Source: an uncultured Planococcus sp.
Lineage (GTDB): Bacteria; Bacillota; Bacilli; Bacillales_A; Planococcaceae
DNA: 64,000 bases
Assembly (NCBI GenBank): GCA_947502505.1
Contig: CANNAE010000003.1
Coordinates: forward strand, 248,001 to 312,000
Direction: 5' to 3'
Part shown: positions 52,184 through 60,400 of the stretch, in pieces
How positions within the stretch are numbered: position 1 is the first letter of the stretch
Layout of the letters: each line of letters begins with the position of its first letter
The notes under the pieces: model-generated
Databases searched by the model: none
What the model was told of the DNA's origin: nothing
What the model saw: only the letters and a program-made list of their open reading frames with translations
Translations under genes and position numbers: made by a program

Positions 52184-52226
52184 AAAAAACAGGAAGGGAG
52201 CGATGTGCTCTCTTCCTGTTTTTTTC
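52184..52226. terminator. Bidirectional intrinsic terminator
   Basis: AAAAAACAGGAAGGGAGC pairs with GCTCTCTTCCTGTTTTTT (one mismatch), between the stress operon and the convergent TetR gene. Confidence 0.9.
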
Positions 52227-52230
52227 TTGG

Positions 52231-52821
52231 CTACTTCCGGATTCCGCTGAATAACAATTCCAGCCAGCCGTCAATTTCACCCGTCAGGTCAAAGTCGCCG
52301 TCGAAGATTGCCCAGTCGTAAAGCGTACCGCGCATGCTGCGGGACAATAATAGTGCAAGCCGCCCGGATGAGGCAGAGGTGCTCAATTCGCCGTGCGCCT
52401 GCCCTTCAGATACCATGTGTTCGAGAATGGCGTAAAGCGGGCGTTCCGTGTCGGACAAATAATTATCGACAGCAGGCGTGAGTGCATATGCATATAGTGC
52501 ACGGATGCCATCGCGCCCGAGCTCATCTCGCAAATACGCCATTTGGGCTGTGGCGAGTTTGCGGATTTTCTGCTCTGCCGGCAAGTCTTCTGGCAGGCTG
52601 TCCTGGAAATCGCGATAGAATTGGTCGATTTCCTTGAACTTTTCAAGAAAGATATCGTATTTGGTCGTGAAATGCCCATAGAATGCCCCTTTGGAAGTTG
52701 CGCTTTTTTGGACGATTTCATCTACCGATACCCGGTCAAATCCCTTTTCGCTGAACAATGCCAGCGCGGTACGGAGGATGCGTTGTTTTGTTGCGGTCGC
52801 TTTTTCCTGTCTGCTCGTCAT
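52231..52821 (-). CDS. TetR-family regulator of the acyl-ligase/SDR operon
   Basis: A 196-residue TetR-type regulator with a classic DNA-binding domain (TKQRILRTALALFSEKGFDR, then SVDEIVQKSATSKGAFYGHF, residues 11-51) and a helical ligand domain. ATG 52821 is chosen, with AAAGGTGG upstream on the minus strand; GTG 52830 overlaps that site. It diverges from an acyl-CoA-ligase/SDR operon whose promoter holds two copies of ATAGAC-N4-GTCTAT, the probable operators. A fatty acyl-CoA or related ligand is likely by analogy with FadR-type TetR proteins. Confidence 0.87.
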   Translation of the reverse strand: MTSRQEKATATKQRILRTALALFSEKGFDRVSVDEIVQKSATSKGAFYGHFTTKYDIFLEKFKEIDQFYRDFQDSLPEDLPAEQKIRKLATAQMAYLRDELGRDGIRALYAYALTPAVDNYLSDTERPLYAILEHMVSEGQAHGELSTSASSGRLALLLSRSMRGTLYDWAIFDGDFDLTGEIDGWLELLFSGIRK

Positions 52822-53165
52822 AATGGCCACCTTTCTTCTAGTTTAAGCATATAACATTAATGAGAGATATCGGTATAGTAAAAGAAAGTGATGAAGTCGT
52901 TTCATCTGAACTATTCAATAGATATGGAGCAAAACAGCGCAAGCCCCCAGGAAGCGAATTAGCGAAGCGGAGCTAATTTATTTGCGACGCATTTACGCAG
53001 TAAATGTGTGAGCAGAGTCAATTCGTTTGCGGTGCTCGATTGTAGAGAGAGTTGAGCAAAGCTTCTCAGCTGTTTTGCGGAATATCGTCTACAGTAGAAT
53101 CTCAAATAAAAAAGGTATCTGTAATGGATTGTATTCTGTAATTCGACTGAATTGTTTGAAAATAA
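52822..53165. other. Intergenic region with distant inverted repeat
   Basis: No gene seen. GCAAAACAGC (52929-52938) and GCTGTTTTGC (53069-53078) are perfect inverted arms 130 bp apart, enclosing GC-richer sequence with smaller dyads (GCATTTACGCAGTAAATGT near 52989). It could be a structured RNA or a decayed repeat. Confidence 0.35.
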
Positions 53166-53225
53166 TTGACAAAGCGCTGTTAGATTGAATAGACTATAGT
53201 CTATAGATTATAGACTGCGGTCTAT
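53166..53225 (+). promoter_or_regulatory. Promoter with twin TetR-type operators
   Basis: TTGACA (53166-53171) and TAGACT (53190-53195) form a promoter with 18-bp spacing. Two perfect palindromes of the same form, ATAGAC-N4-GTCTAT, occupy 53189-53204 and 53210-53225. They are 21 bp apart centre to centre, two helical turns, over the -10 and the start region. Confidence 0.82.
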
Positions 53226-53253
53226 GGAATTGACAAGAAGAGAGAGGATGTTG

Positions 53254-54819
53254 ATGATTTTGACAGCGGAACAGACATTGATCGATCTCTTAACGGCTCA
53301 GTGCCAAAAGCGAAGCGCGCAGCCATTTCTAGTGTTCGAGGACAATACAGAGGAAGTGACACAATACAGCTACGGCGAATTTTTGGAGCGTGTCGAACAA
53401 TTCAGCGGCGCGCTTTTTGAACGCGGCATCCGCAAAGGCGATAAAGTGACGCTTCATTTGCCGAACTCCGCAGAATTTGTCGTCTGCTGGTTTGCCCTCG
53501 CAAAGCTCGGAGCCGTCATGGTCCCGACCAATATTTTGTCGGCTGCGGCGGAAATGGACTATTTAATCGGCCATTCGGAATCGGTCCTGCTCATTACGGA
53601 ACCGGAATACATCGAGAAGTTTAAATCCATCCAAAAAAATCTCCCGAAGCTCCGGCAGATTATCCTGGCGCGGACGGATGAGCCGGGTGAATTTGAGAGC
53701 GTTAACAAAATCATCGCGGAATTTTCAGGTGAAGTACCGGAAACGGAAATCCATCCGGTAGACGTGGCAGCGATTTTGTACACTTCCGGCACCACGTCAA
53801 AACCGAAAGGCTGCCTCATTACGCATGCCAATTATATTTACACGGGACGCGCTGTAGCGGAGCATATCGGCTTTACGGAAAAAGACCGTGCGCTTGTCGT
53901 CTTGCCGATGTTCCATGGCAACGGCCAGTATTATATGATTATGCCGAGTTTGGTTGCGGGAGGCAGTGTGGCCATCACGGAACGCTTCAGCGCAAGCCGC
54001 TATGGGCGCCAAGTCCAGCGTTTAGGTGCAACGCTCGGTTCGCTCTTCGCTGCGCCCATCCGCATGATCCTCGCGCAGCCATACGCTGAAGAGGAGCGCA
54101 TTAATAAGCTGCGTGCCGTCATTTTCGCCCAGTCGGTGACTACTGAAGAATTGAAGGCGTTTGAACAGCGCTATAATACTTCGCTATACCAGATTTACGG
54201 CATGACAGAAACGGTTGCGCCGCCTTTGATGAATCCATTGCAAGGCATTAAAGACAATACAAGCATCGGCAAACCGATCGCTGAATCGCGCATCAAGCTG
54301 ATCGATGAAGAAGGCAATGAAGTGCCGGACGGGGATCCGGGCGAGATTTTGCTTGAAGGCATTCCCGGAAAAACCCTTATGAAAGGCTATTACAATAATC
54401 CGGAAGCGACCAATCAAACTTTGCAAAACGGCTGGCTCCATACGGGAGACAAGGCACGCAAATCAGAGGATGGCTTCTATTATTTTGTCGACCGCCAAAA
54501 AGACATGATCAAACGCGCCGGCGAGAATGTTGCAGCGAGCGAAGTGGAAAATGTCATCATGGAGCACACTGCCGTCTATGAAGCGATTGTCATCGGAATC
54601 CCGGATGCGATGCATGACGAAGCATTAAAAGCCTTCATCATCCTGAAGCAAGGGCAAACGGCGACCGAACAGGAAGTAATTGATTATTGCAAAGGGCAGT
54701 TGGCCAAATTCAAAGTGCCATCCGCCATCGAGTTTGTCGAAGATTTCCCGCGCACGTCCGTCGGCAAAATCCAAAAACACAAACTGAAAGAAATTGAATT
54801 GAAGAAGCTGGCTGAATAG
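53254..54819 (+). CDS. Acyl-CoA synthetase (CaiC/FadD-like AMP-forming ligase)
   Basis: A 521-residue ANL-family ligase that should activate a carboxylic acid to its CoA thioester. Motifs are LYTSGTTSKPKGCLITHANY near residue 172 (P-loop), YQIYGMTETVAPP near 312, HTGDKARKSEDGFYYF near 396 with DRQKDMIKRAGENV after it, and the catalytic Lys in RTSVGKIQKHKLK near 510. ATG 53254 is chosen because GAGAGAGG lies 6 bases upstream; ATG 53224 falls within the second operator. Cotranscribed with the SDR 16 bp downstream. It resembles crotonobetaine/carnitine-CoA ligases and medium-chain synthetases; the substrate is not fixed. Confidence 0.87.
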   Translation: MILTAEQTLIDLLTAQCQKRSAQPFLVFEDNTEEVTQYSYGEFLERVEQFSGALFERGIRKGDKVTLHLPNSAEFVVCWFALAKLGAVMVPTNILSAAAEMDYLIGHSESVLLITEPEYIEKFKSIQKNLPKLRQIILARTDEPGEFESVNKIIAEFSGEVPETEIHPVDVAAILYTSGTTSKPKGCLITHANYIYTGRAVAEHIGFTEKDRALVVLPMFHGNGQYYMIMPSLVAGGSVAITERFSASRYGRQVQRLGATLGSLFAAPIRMILAQPYAEEERINKLRAVIFAQSVTTEELKAFEQRYNTSLYQIYGMTETVAPPLMNPLQGIKDNTSIGKPIAESRIKLIDEEGNEVPDGDPGEILLEGIPGKTLMKGYYNNPEATNQTLQNGWLHTGDKARKSEDGFYYFVDRQKDMIKRAGENVAASEVENVIMEHTAVYEAIVIGIPDAMHDEALKAFIILKQGQTATEQEVIDYCKGQLAKFKVPSAIEFVEDFPRTSVGKIQKHKLKEIELKKLAE

Positions 54820-54835
54820 AAAGGAAGAAATCTGC

Positions 54836-55612
54836 ATGGAAAACACATTAAACAATCAAGTGGCGCTAATTACCGGAAGTGCGCGCGGCATCGGCTTTGC
54901 CTGCGCAAAAGCACTCGCAAAACGGGGAGCTTCAATCGTTTTGACGGATATCCTGGATTGCGATGATGCAAAACAGCAGCTGGAATCGGAGTTTCCAGGT
55001 ATCCGCGTGTTGGCGCTGCAAGTGGATGTCCGCGACAGGGCGCAAGTCGAACAGGCAATTCACGAAACGGTAGAGGAATTTGGCGGAATCGATATTGTCG
55101 TCAATAACGCTGGTACCGTTTCGCGCCTGAGCTTGAAAGATATGACGGACGATGATTGGAGCCGCGATATCGAGACGAACTTGCGCGGCACGTTCTTGTT
55201 CACGCAAGCAGCCATCTATCCGCATATGGTCAACCAAGAGAGCGGGCGCATCATCAATATTAGCTCGATTTCCGGCATGATGGGCGGCGCCATTTCTTAC
55301 GGCGAAGATGGCGAGCGGCAAGGGCGTTCAGGCCCTGCTTATGCCGCGTCAAAAGGCGGCATCATCGCTTTCACGAAATGGGTCGCAAAAGAAGTCGGCG
55401 AGTTCGGCATCACCGTCAACAGTGTGGCGCCAGGGCCGGTTGAGACCGCCATCACCAAAGGCGTCAATTATCCGCTCGAGCTGCAATCGATCAAACGCCC
55501 GGGACAGCCGGAAGATATCGGCGAAGCGGTCGCTTATTTGGCATCACCCGCTGCAAGCTATGTCACGGGCGAAGTATTGAAAGTATGCGGCGGTGCAGGC
55601 ATCGGCGCATAA
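54836..55612 (+). CDS. Short-chain dehydrogenase, 3-oxoacyl reductase-like
   Basis: A 258-residue SDR. The cofactor motif TGSARGIG is near residue 14, Asp in VLTDIL near 37 suggests NAD, NNAGTVSRL near 89, catalytic Ser in NISSISGMMGG near 141, and YAASKGG near 163. The loop between Ser and Tyr is longer than usual (YGEDGERQGRSGP). The ATG follows GAAAGGAAG, 16 bp after the acyl-CoA ligase, so both belong to the TetR-controlled unit and may perform consecutive steps on an acyl or hydroxyacyl substrate. Ends at a strong terminator. Confidence 0.87.
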   Translation: MENTLNNQVALITGSARGIGFACAKALAKRGASIVLTDILDCDDAKQQLESEFPGIRVLALQVDVRDRAQVEQAIHETVEEFGGIDIVVNNAGTVSRLSLKDMTDDDWSRDIETNLRGTFLFTQAAIYPHMVNQESGRIINISSISGMMGGAISYGEDGERQGRSGPAYAASKGGIIAFTKWVAKEVGEFGITVNSVAPGPVETAITKGVNYPLELQSIKRPGQPEDIGEAVAYLASPAASYVTGEVLKVCGGAGIGA

Positions 55613-55653
55613 GAAAAGGTTCCAAGGGAATTGTCCCTTGGAACCTTTTTTGT
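55613..55653. terminator. Bidirectional intrinsic terminator
   Basis: AAAAGGTTCCAAGGGA pairs with TCCCTTGGAACCTTTT around ATTG, between convergent SDR genes. Confidence 0.92.
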
Positions 55654-56403
55654 TTATTTCGTGCTGGTAAACCCGCCGTCGATGCGGATGACGTCACCGT
55701 TGATGTATTGTGCTTTTGATGTCAGCAGGAATGCCACGAGTTCAGCGACTTCATCTGCAGTGCCGAGCCGCTTTTGCGGAATGCCTTGTTCTGCGCTTTG
55801 TTTCATTTTCGGGTTGGCGTCGAAATAGGCTTTGACCATTGGCGTTTCGGTTGGGCCTGGCGCGACGGCATTGACGCGCAAGCCGTCTTTGGCGTATTCG
55901 GCGACCAGTGATTTGGTCATACCGACAATGCCGTGCTTGGTCGCAGAGTAAGTCACAACAGTCTCCTGGCCGATGACGCCGGCGCTTGATGCGGTATTGA
56001 CGATTGACCCGCCGCCGTTTTTGACCATCACTTCTGCGACGTAGCGCAGGCCATAGAGCGCCCCAAGCATATTGATGCCGACGATTTGCTCGATTTCTTC
56101 TATATCGGTGTCGAGGAATTGTTTGCCGCTTCCGGAAATTCCAGCGTTGTTGAAGAAATAATCAATCGAGCCGAAATGCTCAACCGTTTTGTCGACGTAG
56201 TTTTTCACTTCTTGTGCTTTTGATACGTCTGCACGGATAAAGATGGCATCCGGCCCGAGTGCTTTCACTTTTTCGACCGTTTCATTGCCGCCTTTTTCAC
56301 TGATGTCGACGACTGCGATATTGATGCCTTCCTGTGCCAAGCGCAGCGCGGCTGACTGCCCGATCCCGCTGCCGCCTCCTGTGATGATTGCTGTTTTTGC
56401 CAT
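55654..56403 (-). CDS. Short-chain dehydrogenase/reductase
   Basis: A 249-residue SDR with TGGGSGIG near residue 9, Asp in AVVDIS near 35 (NAD preference), NNAGISGSG near 87, Ser in NTASSAG near 137, YSATKHG near 151 and the ending DVIRIDGGFTSTK. The ATG has GGAGGAG upstream on the minus strand. It is a paralogue of the SDR at 45890, sharing the [15 protein letters not shown] C-terminal region. It is monocistronic and converges on the ligase/SDR operon. The substrate is unknown. Confidence 0.88.
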   Translation of the reverse strand: MAKTAIITGGGSGIGQSAALRLAQEGINIAVVDISEKGGNETVEKVKALGPDAIFIRADVSKAQEVKNYVDKTVEHFGSIDYFFNNAGISGSGKQFLDTDIEEIEQIVGINMLGALYGLRYVAEVMVKNGGGSIVNTASSAGVIGQETVVTYSATKHGIVGMTKSLVAEYAKDGLRVNAVAPGPTETPMVKAYFDANPKMKQSAEQGIPQKRLGTADEVAELVAFLLTSKAQYINGDVIRIDGGFTSTK

Positions 56404-56500
56404 GTAGAATCTCCTCCTTGTGCTAAGTGCTTCATTTCTCTGTTTACCCGCAACAAAGAGAGGATAATCAAGGCTGGTTATAGGAGCGAATCAAAATGCG

Positions 56501-57019
56501 TCACTGGCTTTTTTGAATTAATTGGTGCAAACCTTCGTAAATCTCCACAATTTCAGCTTGTTTCATGCGCACCAGCCCGCTTGAAGAGGGAGCGACGTAT
56601 TCGATGACTCCTGGAACGACCGAATCCGGCTGTTTGCCCCAGTGCGTTGATTTCTTGCCGCTGAACTGGAGGTAGACGCCTTTTCCGACAAAGCAGACCG
56701 CTTTCGGCCGGTAGCGCTCGATTTTGCGTTTTAATTGTTCGGCGCCTTGTTTGTATTCTTCCTTCGTGATATCTGCTGCGGCTTTGGTCGGGCGGGGGAC
56801 GATATTGGTCAGGCCGTATCCGAGCTCGAGCAAGTCATGGTTTTCTTCAGGCGCGTATTTTCTGGGTGTCAGCCCGGATTCGTGCAGGATTTTCCAGAAG
56901 CGGTTGTTCGGGTTGGCGTAATGATAGCCGGTTTCGCTCGAGCGGATACTTGGGTTAAATCCGACAAACAAGATATCGAGATGGTCTTTCAAATGATCGG
57001 GTATGGGTGTGAGTTCCAT
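56501..57019 (-). CDS. mug: Mismatch-specific uracil/thymine-DNA glycosylase (MUG family)
   Basis: A 172-residue DNA repair glycosylase of the MUG/TDG branch of the uracil-DNA glycosylase superfamily, removing U or T from mismatches with G. The catalytic-site motif is VGFNPSIRSSETGYHYANP near residues 18-36 (GxNP), then NNRFW. The second motif, PSSSGLV near 145, corresponds to the substrate-contact NPSG/HPSP loop. ATG 57019 is chosen for its AAAAGGAG site; the frame extends further upstream without one. Cytosolic, monocistronic. Confidence 0.85.
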   Translation of the reverse strand: MELTPIPDHLKDHLDILFVGFNPSIRSSETGYHYANPNNRFWKILHESGLTPRKYAPEENHDLLELGYGLTNIVPRPTKAAADITKEEYKQGAEQLKRKIERYRPKAVCFVGKGVYLQFSGKKSTHWGKQPDSVVPGVIEYVAPSSSGLVRMKQAEIVEIYEGLHQLIQKSQ

Positions 57020-57099
57020 GGGATTCTCCTTTTTCTGAGAGATATTGACTATTAGTCTATCGTGAAATCCGAAAAAATGAAAATGCCGAAGCACATTGG

Positions 57100-57134
57100 A
57101 AAACCCGAACCGCAATATTCGGTTCGGGTTTTTC
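57100..57134. terminator. Bidirectional intrinsic terminator
   Basis: AAAACCCGAACCG pairs with CGGTTCGGGTTTT around 7 nt. It ends the BsuPI-domain gene on the minus strand. Confidence 0.85.
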
Positions 57135-57135
57135 C

Positions 57136-57597
57136 TTATTCGATCGTATGCTCAATTTCCGCTGGATAATTCATGCCTTCTGTTGATGTCATCCACACTT
57201 CAAGCGTATAGGTACCAGGTTCAAGATTGGCTTCGGGCACTTGGATATTGTATTCAAGCTCTTCGCCAGGAGATAGGTTTTCTTCACCCAGTGCTTGGGT
57301 GTACATGCTGACGGATGACATGCGGAATACTTCGATGCCCTGTTCGTCGGTTAGTGTGAAATCATAGCGCTGTCCGCTCGTAAAGTTGAACGTCACAAGC
57401 TCTTGTGTATCATTTTTGACGGTATAGCTGTAGGTTCCATTGCCATTTTCTTCGATTGTTGATGTTACTTCACCTTCGATGATCTCGCCCCCAGTGTCCG
57501 GATCTTCCGGTAGATTGTCGCTTTCGGTACCGCACGAAGCGAGCATCAAAAGAGCCACGATTAGTATGAACCAACTAGTTCCGGCTTTTTGCTTCAT
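57136..57597 (-). CDS. BsuPI-domain lipoprotein (proteinase-inhibitor-like)
   Basis: A 153-residue lipoprotein, lipobox LASC near residue 22. The mature part is an acidic linker and an immunoglobulin-like BsuPI domain (TYSYTVKNDTQELVTFNFTS near residues 55-74, YDFTLTDEQGIEVFR near 78-92, then LSPGEELEY). BsuPI is the intracellular proteinase inhibitor of Bacillus, but many lipoproteins carry this fold with no known inhibitor role. ATG lies behind an AAGGGGG site. Monocistronic. Confidence 0.78.
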   Translation of the reverse strand: MKQKAGTSWFILIVALLMLASCGTESDNLPEDPDTGGEIIEGEVTSTIEENGNGTYSYTVKNDTQELVTFNFTSGQRYDFTLTDEQGIEVFRMSSVSMYTQALGEENLSPGEELEYNIQVPEANLEPGTYTLEVWMTSTEGMNYPAEIEHTIE

Positions 57598-57732
57598 CGG
57601 GTTCGCCCCCTTTTCTGTCTATAGAGTAGACCGCAAGAGGCCATGAAAAGTTACAGAAACGAAAGTCTTATGCTGTTCTTGTACCGGCTTGCTGTCTTAT
57701 ACTAGTCCTATACCCTGAAGGAGGGCCTTGTA

Positions 57733-57870
57733 ATGCACGGATTATTCACTGATTTCCGCGAAGCGCTGGTAGCGAAAGTGAAATGTCTCGGCATGAGCAC
57801 ATTCACGGTCGCGAAGTATATGGCGATGGGATTGATCCCATTGTATGTGATCTACTTGATGACGAATTAA
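57733..57870 (+). CDS. Small hypothetical protein (45 residues)
   Basis: A 45-codon gene with a strong GAAGGAGGG ribosome binding site 8 bases before ATG 57733. The N-terminal half is amphipathic (FREALVAKVKCLGMSTF) and the C-terminal half is one hydrophobic helix (AMGLIPLYVIYLM). No family recognised. The well-placed site and the following short hairpin with a T run (57883-57907) support a real gene. Confidence 0.55.
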   Translation: MHGLFTDFREALVAKVKCLGMSTFTVAKYMAMGLIPLYVIYLMTN

Positions 57871-57926
57871 TTTACCTGTGGGAGGCTCTGAAAAGAGTCT
57901 TTTTTTAATTTCCATTTGCTGGAATA

Positions 57927-57956
57927 TTGACTATATTTTCAGAATATTATAATATT
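57927..57956 (+). promoter_or_regulatory. Promoter candidate of the acyl-CoA ligase at 58016
   Basis: TTGACT (57927-57932) and TATAAT (57948-57953), with short 15-bp spacing. The -10 lies within the perfect palindrome AATATTATAATATT (57943-57956). Confidence 0.5.
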
Positions 57957-58015
57957 AAAGGACTAGCGCTCAGGCAGAAGGGGAGATTCATGAACAAACA
58001 AAGGAGGAATGGGAG

Positions 58016-59566
58016 ATGAACATCACCACGTCTTTGACAATGAACGCGACGCGCCAGCCCGATTTAGTGGCATTGAATTTCGAAGGGAAATCCTATACGT
58101 ATCAGGAATTGAATGTGGAAGTGAATCGCTTGGCGAACGGTTTAGTGCGGCAAGGGATCTCAAAAGGCGATAAAGTTGCGTTATTCATGAAGAACTCGGA
58201 CGCTTACGTCATTGCGTTTTTTGCGGCACTGAAGGCAGGGGGCGTCGTCGTCCCAGTCAATTACAGGCTAAATGCCGAGGAAGCAGGCTATCTATTCGGC
58301 CAATCGGATGCGGCTTATGTATTTTGCGATAAGGAATTTGAAGGCTTAGTGGCGGAAGCGAAAGAATTGGGCGAGTTGTTGCACAAAGTGATCGTCTATC
58401 CGGAAGCACAAGGGGCAGCGCAAATCAGCTGGGAGGAAATGCTGGACGATGGCCACACAGAGCCAGGAATTGAAATCTTGCCGGAAGATGATGCTGAAAT
58501 CCTTTATACCTCAGGAACGACCGGGCCGCCGAAGGGAGCGCTTTTCGACCATCAGCGCATCGTCAATGTCAGCACCTCGTTCATTCTCGGGACGGGGGTC
58601 AATCATGACGACCGCTTGCTGCATGCTGCGCCGTTTTTCCATCCTTCCCAATTGAATTTATTTTTGGTAACCGGCGTCATACTCGGTGTGCCGCAAACCA
58701 TCCTGCGCGACTTTGCGGCCAGAGAAGTATTAGATGCCATTCAACAGGATGGCTGTACGGTATTTTTCGGGCTGCCGGATATGTACCATGCATTGATGGA
58801 GGCGCCTGAGAGCTCGTATGACTTAGGCACGATCCGAAAATGCATGTACGGGACAGACCCGATGCCAAGTGGCCTGGTGGAGCGTGCAATGAAGTTCTTC
58901 GGGCACGAACAATTTTACAATTTATGCTTTCTTACTGAAGGCGGCCCGGGAGGCGTCTATTTATTGCCAAGCGAGCATGCCCGCAAAGAGGGGGCCGGCG
59001 GCAAGTCGATGTACATGACCCATGTACGCGTGGTCGATGAAGAGATGAATGATGTCGTGCCAGGGCAAGTCGGCGAATTCATCATGCGCGGTGAGACAAT
59101 CATGAAATCGTATTATCAGATGCCGGAAGAAACCGAAGCCGCCTTCCGCAACGGCTGGTTATTGACGGGCGACCTCGCCACGATCGATGAAGACGGCTAT
59201 ATCACGCTTGTCGACCGCAAATCCGACCGCATCATCTCCGCCGGAAACAATATTTACTCGATCGAAATCGAACAAGTGCTGAATCGTCACCCGCAAGTCC
59301 GGGAAGCGGCGACTGTCGGCATTCCTGAAGAAGAATGGGGCGAAATCGTCGGTGTCGTCATCGTCCCGAATGACGGGGAGGCGATCGATGAAGTGGCGCT
59401 CTCTGAATACTTGCTTGAGCATTTGCCGCTGCATAAAGCGCCGAAGAAATTCCGGTTCGCGGACGAACTGCCGCGCAACGCTTCAGGAAAAATCTTGAAA
59501 TACGAGCTGCGTGAACGGCATATCAGCGAATACACTTGGTTCCGCCATACATTCATTGAACGCTGA
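58016..59566 (+). CDS. AMP-forming acyl-CoA ligase (FadD-like)
   Basis: A 516-residue ANL-family acyl-CoA ligase. Motifs are ILYTSGTTGPPKGALFDHQR near residue 161, HTGD-type LLTGDLATIDEDGYITLVD near 381, DRKSDRIISAGNNIYSIEIE near 400, and the catalytic Lys in RNASGKILKYELR near 493. The adenine-binding motif reads NLCFLTEGGPGG rather than the usual YGxTE, which may reshape the nucleotide or acyl pocket. The ATG lies behind AAAGGAGGAATGGGAG. It stands alone, ending at a terminator. Fatty acids are likely substrates but aromatic acids are possible. Confidence 0.86.
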   Translation: MNITTSLTMNATRQPDLVALNFEGKSYTYQELNVEVNRLANGLVRQGISKGDKVALFMKNSDAYVIAFFAALKAGGVVVPVNYRLNAEEAGYLFGQSDAAYVFCDKEFEGLVAEAKELGELLHKVIVYPEAQGAAQISWEEMLDDGHTEPGIEILPEDDAEILYTSGTTGPPKGALFDHQRIVNVSTSFILGTGVNHDDRLLHAAPFFHPSQLNLFLVTGVILGVPQTILRDFAAREVLDAIQQDGCTVFFGLPDMYHALMEAPESSYDLGTIRKCMYGTDPMPSGLVERAMKFFGHEQFYNLCFLTEGGPGGVYLLPSEHARKEGAGGKSMYMTHVRVVDEEMNDVVPGQVGEFIMRGETIMKSYYQMPEETEAAFRNGWLLTGDLATIDEDGYITLVDRKSDRIISAGNNIYSIEIEQVLNRHPQVREAATVGIPEEEWGEIVGVVIVPNDGEAIDEVALSEYLLEHLPLHKAPKKFRFADELPRNASGKILKYELRERHISEYTWFRHTFIER

Positions 59567-59603
59567 AAAATGGCGCCCTGATGCTTCGGGGCGCCATTTC
59601 TCT
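59567..59603 (+). terminator. Intrinsic terminator
   Basis: AAATGGCGCCC pairs with GGGCGCCATTT, starting 3 bp after the ligase stop. Confidence 0.85.
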
Positions 59604-59653
59604 GTGTTATGATGGAACAGGATTCGAATAGAACACGGCAGGAGGATTTTTAG

Positions 59654-60136
59654 ATGGACAATAACGATATTTTGATCCGGCTGCGCTATGCGCTGGACTT
59701 GAAAAATAGCGACGTAAAAGAAATTTTTGCACTGGGCGGCGAAAAAGTGGATGCGGTCGATGTGCCGATGATCTTAACGAAAACACCGGAACCGGACGAC
59801 GAGGGGGCAGAACCTAATACGCCACTGGCAAACGACCAGTTGGAACGTTTCCTGAACGGATTGATCACGTTTAACCGCGGCCCGAAACCTGGCAATGCCG
59901 GACCGCCTGAAGTCAGCGGCGAACACATTAACAACCTGGTCTTGAAAAAGCTGCGCATTGCGCTGGAACTGACGAGTGAAGATTTGCTCGACTTGTGGAA
60001 GCTTGCCGGGATCAATGTCTCCAAAGGTGAACTTGGCGCCTTTCTCCGGAAAGAAGGCCATAAAAATTATAAGGAGCTGGGCGACCAGCTCATGCGCAAT
60101 TTGCTCAAAGGCATCACGCTCAATTATCGCCCATAA
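59654..60136 (+). CDS. yehS: DUF1456-family protein YehS
   Basis: A 160-residue protein of two tandem DUF1456 repeats. Residues 1-75 (NDILIRLRYALDLKNSDVKE with FALGGEKV) and 88-150 (NNLVLKKLRIALELTSEDLL with WKLAGINVSKGELGAFLRK) share the pattern LRxALxLxxxDxxxIxxLxG. YehS proteins are widespread, cytosolic and of unknown function. The ATG has AGGAGG upstream. Monocistronic between two terminators. Confidence 0.88.
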   Translation: MDNNDILIRLRYALDLKNSDVKEIFALGGEKVDAVDVPMILTKTPEPDDEGAEPNTPLANDQLERFLNGLITFNRGPKPGNAGPPEVSGEHINNLVLKKLRIALELTSEDLLDLWKLAGINVSKGELGAFLRKEGHKNYKELGDQLMRNLLKGITLNYRP

Positions 60137-60137
60137 A

Positions 60138-60178
60138 CAAAAGTCGCGGCATCCCGAATCGGGTGCCGCGGCTTTTTT
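60138..60178. terminator. Intrinsic terminator
   Basis: AAAGTCGCGGCATCC pairs with GGGTGCCGCGGCTTT (one mismatch), followed by a T run, between convergent genes. Confidence 0.9.
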
Positions 60179-60187
60179 GCTTGGCGC

Positions 60188-60358
60188 TTATTCGCCGCCG
60201 CTCGTATAGCGGTTGTCGCCCATGGTGTAATTCGAGCTGTCGCCGGGTTTTGCGTCCGGGTGGGTCGGCTTGTCGTAATAGGCAGACGTCCTGCGCCGGC
60301 GGTCGACGATAAAGCCAAGGCCGAAGACGATAGCGATCGGAACTAAGAAATAGAACAT
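60188..60358 (-). CDS. Small hypothetical membrane protein
   Basis: A 56-residue protein with one N-terminal helix (residues 2-17, FYFLVPIAIVFGLGFI), a basic stop-transfer stretch (DRRRRTS) and a Tyr/Asp/Gly-rich tail (DNRYTSGGE). ATG 60358 has AAGGAGGAA upstream on the minus strand; the longer frame runs into the repeat region. No family recognised. Confidence 0.6.
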   Translation of the reverse strand: MFYFLVPIAIVFGLGFIVDRRRRTSAYYDKPTHPDAKPGDSSNYTMGDNRYTSGGE

Positions 60359-60400
60359 GTAATTCCTCCTTATTGGTGGGATGTTCGCAAATGAAATAAG

